From Bugula neritina (Eukaryota > Bryozoa > Gymnolaemata > Cheilostomatida > Bugulidae): 64,000 nucleotides of DNA. The DNA lies in contig OZ037768.1 in assembly GCA_964035545.1 (NCBI GenBank), forward strand, positions 233,501 to 297,500. Direction: 5' to 3'. Shown piece after piece: positions 27,035-39,000 of the stretch; position 1 is the first letter of the stretch, and each line of letters starts with the position of its first letter. The notes below the pieces were generated by a model. That model did no database searches and was not told where the DNA came from. It saw only the letters and a program-made list of their open reading frames with translations. Position numbers and translations under genes: made by a program.

Positions 27035-30000
27035 ATGTCTAGCAGCAGTATATCACGTGGTAGTTTCTTCAGTAGCAGCACCTCTCTGTCTGGCAGCAAT
27101 ACCGGCAGCGTGTCTGGTCACAACAGTATATCTCGTATTAGTGCCCCCTTCAAACGCAACAAGTCACCTATCTCCACTCCTTGCGATATTTGTTCTCTGG
27201 AAGGTATATTATGCAGTATATTTCATATATTCTAGTTACTATACTGTCTATAGAAAGAGCTAGAAGGTATATTATGCAGTATATTTCATATATTCTAGTT
27301 ACTATACTGTCTATAGAAAGAGCTAGAAGGTATAATATGCAGTATATTTCACATATTCTAGTTACTATACTGTCTATAGAAAGAGCTAGAAGGTATAGTA
27401 TGCAGTATATTTCACATATTCTAATTACTATACTGTCTATAGAAAGAGCTAGAAGGTATATTATGCAGTATATTTCATATATTCTAGTTACTATACTGTC
27501 TATAGAAAGAGCTAGAAGGTGTAGTATGCAGTATATTTCATATATTCTAGTTACTATACTGTCTATAGAAAGAGCTAGAAGGTATAGTATGCAGTATATT
27601 TCACATATTCTAGTTACTATACTGTCTATAGAAAGAGCTAGAAGGTATAGTATGCAGTATATTTCATATATTCTAGTTACTATACTGTCTATAGAAAGAG
27701 CTAGAAGGTATAGTATGCAGTATATTTCATATATTCTAGTTACTATACTGTCTATAGAAAGAGCTAGAAGGTGTAGTATGCAGTATATTTCATATATTCT
27801 AGTTACTATACTGTCTATAGAAAGAGCTAGAAGGTATAATATGCAGTATATTTCACATATTCTAGTTACTATACTGTCTACAGAACAATAATGCACACAA
27901 CATACACTTTTGCTCAAATAGTTATGCAATTATTTAAAAAAATACATACAACAATGAAATAAAATGAAGTGTAATGGCTGTAAACTCATACAAACCAAAA
28001 TTATATGACACATATATTACTATATTATTCCACATTTACTACATAAATCACTACATATGTTACTATATTACTACATATGTTACTACATATGTTACTATAT
28101 TACTGCATATATTACTATACATATATTACTATATTACTACATATAATAATGATAATGATACTGTTGCCTACTTGTACATAGTAAATGAAGTGAATTGTCT
28201 ATAAATGAGACACCTTTCTTCATTGTTGGAAGTTATTCATTCATATTAAATCAATAAACTCACAACTTTTTCAAAGATTATAACATTTCTCTAATGATGA
28301 CTAAATTTGTAGTTAAAACTTATAATAAAGGAAATACTTCAGCTGTAGTCTACCAACATTGTTACCCCTTCTACTGGGGCACTTTCACCCCCCCCCCCTC
28401 CCCTTCCATGCTAGGCTACTGAGGGAACAGGTTCTACTCTACTGTTGGGGTTAGCCTCAGTTCTTATTCTCTCTCTGTATATTACAGGTGGGGGTAGTCA
28501 CACCTCCCTACTTAAAGTGAGGGTTAGCCTCAGTTCTTATTCTCTCTCTGTATGTTACAGGTGGGGGTAGTCACACCTCCCTACTTATAGTGAGGGTTAG
28601 CCTCAGTTCTTATTCTCCCTCTGTATGTTACAGGTGGGGGTAGTCACGGCTCCCTACAGAAGGGTGGGAGTTACAGAGGACAGACGCAGGCATGGTGGAG
28701 TGTAGATGAGCACATGAAGCCCAGGGGGGTGATGCTTTCATCTCACCAGAAGATGGGCATGTCCCTAGCCGCCCGCATATTCAACCAACAGGTAAAGATC
28801 CGGGTGTTTATACTTCTCACTAATCACTTTGGAACTCAAACTGAGAGTGATTCAGTTAAAGTAGTAGTAGTATGTTAACTCCTCACATCTACTTGAGCTC
28901 TACACTCTCAATTGATATCTCCAACATTAGAGAACGTATCTGAGTTGTTTAGAAGAATCTGGAAGACTTGTTTACTAAAGTAGTGTAAAGCACGTCTCAA
29001 CTGCCAGACTGAAGCCCTGTGTAGTGTTTCCGTGATTCTCTCAGTTTTCGTGATGTAACATTTGACAGTGGTGTAGCAAGGTTTATGTTGTGTACTCAGG
29101 GGTAACATTTGACAGTGGTGTAGCAAGGTTTATATTGTGTACTCAGGGGTAACATTTGACAGTGGTGTAGCAAGGTTTATGTTGTGTACTCAGGGGGCGG
29201 AGGACAGCTGGGATCTCTCGGACTCTCTCGCTGATCTATATTTAGAACATGACATCATCAGCAAGAAGTCTTGGTCGAGCATGACGACCTTCAAACCTCC
29301 TTCAAACCTCGACGACATTGACAGAGATAAATGGATATCTGCAGATACTAGTCATGGGTTCGTTACTTGTTTATCGTATCGTAGTATGCCATCTCGTATC
29401 ATATAGTATCGCATAGTATCGTATAGTATAGTATCATATAGTATCGTATCACATAGTATCGTATAGTATAGTATCGCATAGTATCGTATAGTATCGTATC
29501 ACATAGTATCGTATAGTATAGTATCATATAGTATCGTATCGTATAGTATTGTATCATATAGTATCGTATCGTATAGTATTGTATCATATAGTATAGTATC
29601 TAGGATAAAACACTTAGTGTAGCTAGTAGGGTAGAGTGTAGTTACAGAGATCTCTCTGATTACTCATCTCCATGGTTACCAAGATATGCTCTCTGCTCCC
29701 TGGTTATGGTGACTGAACAGTAAATGCAGTAGTTTGAATAGCTACTTTCTAGACTGTGTATCTTAGGATTATATGTTGCAGGTTTATAAGGGTGTACCCC
29801 CCTGACTCCACATCTGTGTCAGAAGTTGGAGCTCGGGTTATTCCTTGCTCTCTTGCAATGGAGGCACATTCCATATGCCAGGCTATAGGTTCGTGTTTAG
29901 CATATTACTAGTATATGTATAGTTAATATATTACTAGTATATGTATAGTTAATATATTACTAGTATATGCATAGTTAATATATTACTAGTATATGTATAG

Positions 30001-33000
30001 TTAATATATTACTAGTATATGTATAGTTAATATATTACTAGTATATGTATAGTTAATATATTACTAGTATATGTATAGTTAATATATTACTAGTATATGT
30101 ATAGTTAGTATATTACTAGTATATGTATAGTTAATATATTACTAGTATATGTATAATTATTTCAATACATTCACCGGCAAATAACTTTCTAAAAATACAC
30201 TTAATGTGGCTATGTAATACACATAAAATGGCTATGTAATACAATGGCTCCATCAAACTATTTATAATAGCTTTGAAAATGATTGTTGCAAATATTAGAA
30301 ATATTTATTGAAACATTTAATTGTTGAAAAGTCACTGGTATGAATAAACACCATTATGATAGTTCCCCTATCATCTCATTGTAACATTAGCTCTGTATGA
30401 GAACTAGTTAAAGACATCTAAAGGTATAGTTAGTTGAATATTACATGGAATCCACCTGCTGAAAGGTACTGCAGTGTTCTCTAAACAGGTACATGACCTC
30501 ACCTACTGAATTTAATGTATTCTAGTTTATTGTAGTGTATTTACAATGTTGAGGTGCACTTAACATGGGAAATGTGTCTTGAAGAAATTTATAAACCAGA
30601 TAGAAATATATGAACACATTTTACTTTGCTATTACCAATCTAATAATAGAGCTGTATGAATTTACTCCTGTGACAAAAAGTGTACTCAATGACCCAACTG
30701 CTGCTATGAATGACACTTTGTGTAGCTGCTGTATCCACATAGTTGAGTGAAAGAGTACGGGCTTACACAGAAGCCCCAGCAAATGTAGAAGTCTTAAGTT
30801 CCCAGTCTAACAAATACTATAAGAACTGCTGTCAACTGAAACAATTACTAATTTTAATTAAAAATGTTGAATTTGAATAAATCAAGTTGAGTAATTAGTC
30901 TTGTACTTGTAAACTTAACCTAAGCTCTAAAGAGTTTACACGTGACGGGCTCCCTCCCAGTAGCCCAGTTCTATTCTGTAGTACCTGCATAGAATCTCAG
31001 CTAAGCTGACTCAACCACCTGTGTGGTATACTGTACTCTGTAGCTGGTGATGGGTAGTTGGAGTTGTGAGCTCCTGTAAAGTAGCATCAAATGTTGTAGG
31101 TGTGGCTCCTAACTCCCTACACGTACAGTTTGGGGGAGACATCATCAGACGTCTCGACCCTTACGAACACCCTCTAGTCCTGCAGAACGAGTACCTCTCC
31201 AAGATCGGCTTCCACGACTTCCTGAGAATCCAGAAGGAGGGGCTGTCTGTGGACTTGGGCTATCTGATACGCTTCTTCTCAGGTACCTCAGACTACACTG
31301 ACTCGAGGACGGGTGGCGCATCACCCCACCCGACTTTCTTGTGTGAATTCTGTCTCTAACTTCCCATCTTATATTCAAAGTAGAAACTCTAGACTGTAAA
31401 CTTTATACTCTTTGCTTTATTTAATAAAATACTTTTTGGTAGCCGCCCCAGAAAACTTGGTTCACACGTCGTCAGGTTTGTCCTTCTGCACTGCCTGTAG
31501 TGACGCAGATTTACTAACAGTACATATTAGTATTCTAACAGTATAAAGTTTTAGTACTAATAACAGTACACGGTAACACTAACAGTTGTACTCACTCAAT
31601 ACCAGTACTACTCTATCTCTAACAGTACACTGCAGTAGTACTGTCACTAATAATCAGTATAATACTCCTAGTGATGGCACACCTAAAGTCAAAGTACTGT
31701 CAATATCAACTAGTACACCTCTGATAGTGATAATATAACCAGCTATCTTTCTTCCACTCTGCACTTTGTGTCTCTAGAAAGTGTGAAACTTACCGACTTA
31801 ACCTAAAGGTGTTTTATACATACAACTATGAAGTACTAAAATAGTTTTATGGTGAAATTAAGTCTTACTTGTTATGGATGTTTTTCTATGACAAATGTCA
31901 TCATGTTGACCAAATTTGTTAAATATCAATGAATATCAATGAGTGTGCAAGTTGACTGAAGACCCATCATGGTGTAGGTCCTATTATAATCACATATAGT
32001 CTGAGTAAAACTCTTACAGGTAAACCATTCTTTGACAACACCTTCTCCAGGAATCACCTGTCAGCATATCTGGACATCAGACTATCAGGAGTTCTCTCCA
32101 GGTGGTGTAAGAGGTTGTGTACTCTCACTGGGACACAGCTGAAGATATACAAAGGTATGTCGTGTAGTACAGCAGTAACTACAATGTGTACAGTAGTAAC
32201 TACAGTGTGTACACTAGTAACTACAGCGTGTAGTACTTTATACAATGCTGTAGACAAGTCTGAGAATGGCACGGCACAAGTCATACAGCTGTCTAACGGC
32301 AGCGTGGAGGAGTGTAAGACTAAAACCCACCCACATTACATCAAGTTGACGACACAGAGCTCCGGCCCTGAGAAGTGCATCTATCTGTCCTTTGAGACCT
32401 TCACGGACTACTCTAAGTGGCTCAAGAAATGCAGAAAGGTTGGTAGTTGCATTAACTATCAGTTCAGTTCTACTCATTAGTTATCAGTTCAGTTCTACTC
32501 ATTAGTTATCAGTTCAGTTCTACTCATTAGTTATCAGTTCAGTTCTACTCATTAGTTATCAGTTCAGTTCTACTCATTAGTTATCAGTTCAGTTCTACTC
32601 ATTAGTTATCAGTTCAGTTCTACTCATTAGTTATCAGTTCAGTTCTACTCATTAGTTATCAGTTCAGTTCTACTCATTAGTTATCAGTTCAGTTCTACTC
32701 ATTAGTTATCAGTTTAGTTCTACTCATTAGTTATCAGTTCAGTTCTACTCATTAGTTATCAGTTCAGTTCTACTTATTAGTTATCAGTTCAGTTCTACTT
32801 ATTAGTTATCAGTTCAGTTCTACTCATTAGTTATCAGTTCAGTTCTACTTATTAGTTATCAGTCATTCCTTCATCAAGTAGGAACTCAATTAGCTGATCT
32901 ATACATTTATTTAATAATGATAAATTCTAACAAGTAACGTCTGCTCTGTAAGTCTGCACTGAACGTCTGCAACATGTTCTCAGCACTCGTAATTAGAATT

Positions 33001-36000
33001 ACTGTGGAAACAAACATCTTCCATTAATTAGATATCTGAGTACTTCCTGTACAAGAGTAATCAATGAGTCCCTTACCGTGTGCCAACAAGTTTCCTTCTA
33101 GCAACTTCTCTATTCTGTTGTATCCAGGCCGTGGCCAAGCTGCCATCTAATGCTGACTTATCAAACTGCAATCTTGAATTCCTGCCAGAGACGCTCTTCA
33201 TTAACGGTCAACTGAGCATGCTCAATCTGCGACACAACGCTCTGCGACATCGGCCCACTCAGGAGGATATCTACACCATAGGATGGCTTGAGGATCTACC
33301 TAGGTGAGTCCTCATACACTTGTTTTATATTATATTATATTGTGTTGTGTTGTATTATATTGTATTATATCATATTATATTATGTTATATTATATTATGT
33401 TATATTGTATTATGTTATATTGTATTATATCATATTATATTATATTATGTTATATTGTATTATATTATATTATATTATACCACACTATGTTATATTATAT
33501 TATTATGTTTAGTCACATATTTTCTATTCACTCAGGTTTCAGTGCCTCAGGAGTCTTAACTTAGCAGACAACAACTTAGAAGTGTTCCCAGCATCCTTGT
33601 GTGAGATGTCGGGGCTGGTGGAGCTGAACCTCGCATGTAACAAGATAGAGACAGTGCCTGAGGCTATAGGGGACCTTGTCAAGTGAGTTCTAATACAGTA
33701 GTATGACATATCCTCAGTCTATGCAGTGAATACTGAGGTCACTAAGGCTACGCTATCTGCTCAACACAGCATAGTCCGAGTTCCTCATGTAACACCCTCT
33801 ATATTACAGTCTGCAGGCCCTGCACCTCCACAACAACCACCTCTCTACCATCCCCAACGAGATCCTACAGCTGAAGAAGCTCGTCATCCTAGTCCTGGCC
33901 TTCAACAAGTTCCACCAGATCCCCAGCAGCGTGGCTCAGCTGACGGATGTCAGGTCATCAGAGTGCGACACCATCATCATGGCCGGGAACCTCATCGACA
34001 GCATTTCCTCTGATGTCATTACCAAACTCAGACACGTCAAGAAGGTTGTCTTAGCTTCGTATGACCCTCTGTTCTGTGTAGAGTGTAGACGTCTCGCTCT
34101 GTCACTCTGTCACTCTGTCACTCTGTTACTCTGGTACTCTCTCACTCTGTCACTCTGTCACTCTATTACTCTGTCACTCTGTCACTCTGTTACTCTCTCA
34201 CTCTGTTACTCTGTCACTCTCTCACTCTCTCACTCTGTTACTCTATCACTCTGTTACTCTATCACTCTGTTACTCTCTCACTCTGTTACTCTATCACTCT
34301 GTTACTCTATCACTCTCTCACTCTCTCACTCTGTCACTCTATCACTCTCTCACTCTATCACTCCGTCACTCTGTTACTCTCTCACTCTGTCACTCTGTTA
34401 CTCTATCACTCTGTTACTCTGTCGCTCTATCAGTCTGTCACTCTATCACTCTGTTACTCTGTCACTCTGTCACTCTGTCACTCTCTCACTCTGTTACTCT
34501 ATCACTCTGTTACTCTATCACTCTGTTACTCTCTCACTCTGTTACTCTATCACTCTGTTACTCTATCAGTCTGTCACTCTGTCACTCTGTTACTCTATCA
34601 CTCTCTCACTCTGTCACTGTTACTCTATCACTCTGTCACTCTGTTACTCTATCACTCTGTCACTCTATCACGGGCTTTCCATGTACCGATCTGAGAAATG
34701 TGCTCAGATCGACCGGTTTTCCATGAGAGTGTCAGATCGATCTCACCAAGTTGCCTCCTCTTAAGTGAAGGATGCTTTAAAAGTATAATTTGTTCACCTA
34801 TTTCAGTGATTAAAGCTACTACTGTTGAAAAAGAGATGTACGTAGTCTGAAATTTAGTCCCAGCTATAAACTATACGCAGCAAAGCTTTCAGTGTATGAT
34901 AATTTGGCTAATTTAAATTAATTACTTTTAATTTTGTAGCTTGACAGCTTATATAAAATTAATGGCTGTCTTGCAGATTATTAATAAACTTACAGGACTG
35001 TTAGGCTTAAAATTACAAAGAAAATAGCTAATGAAACTAAGTTTTAATAGTCATTTAAATTCAATTTAAATTCTCTCATTTTTTTAACCTTCTACTGCAT
35101 ATAATTGAGTTTTCTTAATCATTGTACTGAAAGTCAAAGTTTTGGCATCTGAAAAGGTGGCTATCATAATTATTTAATACTTTGCTTAGTAATTATCAAT
35201 AAGTTATCATTTTTATTAGCAGACGACATTGTAGCGCGCAGTCTTTGTCTACTTCTCAGATCGATCTGGCGTCTTTCCATGGTCTTATTGACATGAGATC
35301 GATCTGAGTTCGAGCTCCACAGACCGACCAGCTCAGATCGACGGAGATCGATCTTTAGCGTCTTTCCATGGATCGATCTCGCTGAGATCGATCTGAGATC
35401 GGACCATGGAAAGCCGGTGTATCACTCTGTCACTCTCAACTCTGTCAACTCTGTCAACTCACCTAATTAGGAATCCAGATATCTTATTTATTTTTTTTAT
35501 ATACTTCTACATGCTTGCAAGTCATTCGATTGTATAAATTCTATTAAGCTTTTAACTCTTTTCAGTGTCAAGTATCTCTACACCTAAGTGAAAATATCCT
35601 GACCTCTACTGACCTTTTGACCTTTTAAAGTGATGGCAAAATACCTTTGTCCTTAGAAAGTACCCTCAAATGACTTTATAACCTTATGAAGTGACCTCTG
35701 CTGACCCTTTGACCTTGTAATGACCTCTCTCTGTTGCAGGTTGACCTGAGGATGAACAACCTAACCCTCCCAGTCACCGAGACTCAGCACATGAGTGCCA
35801 TGGAACAGCTCACTCACCTTGACCTTCGTATGAATAACATCAAAGAGCTCGACCTCAGGTCACTCAAGTCTCTCGAGTACCTCAACGTCGAGCGTAACGA
35901 CATTCACTCGCTGCAACTCAACGGCAGCCAAATGAAGACGATATTCGCTGCTCACAATGGTAATCATCTCGTATGTTAGAGGAATTACTCTGCTTTTTCC

Positions 36001-39000
36001 ATATTGGTTGAATATTTCAGTATTTAGTATACAATATAACGTTATAGTAGCAATAGAGTGTTATCTAAATTTTTTTTTTGTATTTGATAAATACTATTGT
36101 AGAAATATTTCTATTGTTACTAATAATATAGTAGATGCATTGTTGTACTTGGTATAAAAATTCAATTGGATTGTTTGAAAAATTTCAGGCGTTCAGCAGT
36201 TTCTAGTGAACCCAAAACCAGAGTGGCTGGAGATAATGGACTTATCATAGTAAGTATATCATAGTAAGTATATCATAGTAAGTATGTCATAGTAAGTATA
36301 TCATAGTAAGTATATCATAGTAAGTATATCATAGTAAGTATGTCATAGTAAGTATATCATAGTAAGTATATCATAGTAAGTATATTATAGTAAGTATATC
36401 ATAGTAAGTATATCATAGTAAGTATATCATAGTAAGTATATCATAGTAAGTATATCATAGTAAGTATGTCATAGTAAGTATATCATAGTAAGTATATCAT
36501 AGTAAGTATATCATAGTAAGTATATCATAGTAAGTATATCATAGTAAGTATATCATAGTAAGAATATCATAGTAAGTATATCATAGTAAGTATATCATAG
36601 TAAGTATGTCATAGTAAGTATATCATAGTAAGTATATCATGGTAAGTATATCATAGTAAGTATACATATTATAGTAAGTATTGATGATATGACCCACATA
36701 GGGAAGATAACTTCAAGTCATAATATTTGATATGTTTCTAGTAATAAGTTGGAGAAACTTCCAGAATGGTTGTCAGACTGCAGTTTCCTGAAGAGACTGA
36801 ATGTTAGTAACAACAGACTGCAACGTCTGCCATACAGGTGAGTTATATAGTACAGGTGAGTTATGTAATACAGGTGAGTTATATAATACAGGTGAGTTAC
36901 ATAGTACATATAGTACAGGTGAGTTATATAGTACAGGTGAGTTATATAATACAGGTGAGTTATATAATACAGGTGAGTTATATAATACAGGTGAGTTATA
37001 TAATACAGGTAAGTTATATAATACATGTCTGTGTTTATTTCACCTCAGGCTATTCTCCGATGCACAGAGGTTAAAACAGTTGATAGCTGACCACAATGAG
37101 ATCCGAGAACTGCCCTCTGATATCTCTAACTCAGTTGTTGAAGAGATCAATCTACATCACAACTCAATAGATGAGTTACCTGAGGACTTTCTTAGTAAAC
37201 TCAACAAGTAAGTTTCAGCAATAATGTAAGTATGTGATAGTTTAAGTATATAGTATAATGTAAGTATGTGATAGTGTAAGTATATAGTATAATGTAAGTA
37301 TATAGTATAGTGTAAGTATATAGTGTAAGTATATAGTATAGTGTAAGTATATAGTATACAGTGTAAGTATATAGTATAGTGTAAGTATATAGTGTAAGTA
37401 TATAGTATACAGGGTAAGTATATAGCATACAGTGTAAGTATATATTATACACTGTAATTTGCATTCTAGGAGTAGCAAACCAACACACGGTTATTCTAAA
37501 TGATGTCATTTTATAAAATATCATAAATACAATTTCAATAAATGGCTGTTCCTAGAGTGATAAATGTGTTTACATATGCAGACTTAAAATACTGAATCTC
37601 TCTTCCAATGAGCTCACTTTCCTTCCTCCACTTAACGAGATTGAAGATCTGAACAAAGTGCATGAGCTCTACCTCACTCAGAATGGCTTGCAGGATGATT
37701 GTATAGAGGTCATTGCTGGATATCACAGGTTGAAGATTCTCCACTTGGCGTACAACGAGTTGACGTGTATCGACGAGAGGTAAACCCTTCATGTGTCTCT
37801 GTTCCACCCAGTTTACCGTCTCACTCATTTCATTCTTCTGCCCACTCATTTAATTTTATGGGATAATATACTAAGATAGTAGACTAAATACTGCAATCTA
37901 AATGCAACTAAACAGATATACATATATCATTCAGACTCGCTCAATCATTGGAACTTCTGCAAGAACTGAACGTATCAGGGAACCGTATCAAGACCCTTCC
38001 TAAGAACCTAGTGAATATGCCAGAACTTAGACTATTGAGAGCTCACTCTAATTTGTTGAAAACTCTTCCAGATCTCGCAGAGTCGTCTTCTCTCAAGGTG
38101 AGCTAACTACTTAACACTTGCTTGTCGTTGTCACAGTGACACTTGTCAGTCATGTTGTTCTATATGTGTCAGGCATTTGTCAGCTGTACAGCTATTTTGA
38201 CAGCTGTCAACTCTGTGTCACAGTGACACATGCCACTGGAAGCTGTCAGTAATATTCCAGTGATATGATGAGTCAACATAGTTATATCGGCACATGTGTC
38301 AGTCATTTTAACTGGTTAATTTGAATTTTACCTGTTATATTTTATTTAGAAGCTTTGCTATAAGTTTTCAGTCAAGATAAAAGTACCTGCCTATCATATC
38401 AGTTGTTATATATTTGTACCAATTTGTTTTCACTAACTAATCTATACAGTGCACGTTGTTATGTGTTGTAACATGTCGTCATGTTCTAGCACTTTGACTT
38501 GTCACACCGAGATGTTCATCAGGTATTTTGTTGACTACACTATGACATCACTTCCTCTTCTCTCTTCTACTCTTGCTAATGTCTAGTTTCTAGTTGACCA
38601 AACTAAAAGTTTAAATATATTTGAGTTAGTTTAATTCCCAAGACTTATGGGAAGGTTTAGCACTCTCTCATTGTGAAAGTTTTTTGGAACTCAATGGGTT
38701 TCAAGTTCTAAATACGATTAGGCACCAGACATAATTCTAACTCCCTAATTTTATATTGAAGATCTTTCATTACCACCACTTTTTGTATCACGAGAACGCT
38801 TGGGATGTACTAAATCTAAGTAGCAAAGTGTTTGTGTAAATTATTCTGTTATGTTAGATGTTTAAATAGCAACAAAAGCTATCAAATGTTTCCACACTCT
38901 TCTTTTAACACCTGCACAATCTAATATCTATCTACACCCTTCTTACCTCTCGGCACATTTACTTCTGCATTCCATAATATTGTATCACATAATACTGAAT

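Noticed and set aside
27168-27929. 253-residue minus-strand ORF
   Set aside because: Produced by the 63-bp donor array of PHLPP intron 1; no independent support.
33931-34764. 277-residue ORF continuing PHLPP exon 10
   Set aside because: The LRR sequence stops at the donor 34044/34045 and continues cleanly in exon 35740; the rest is a CACTCTGT repeat.
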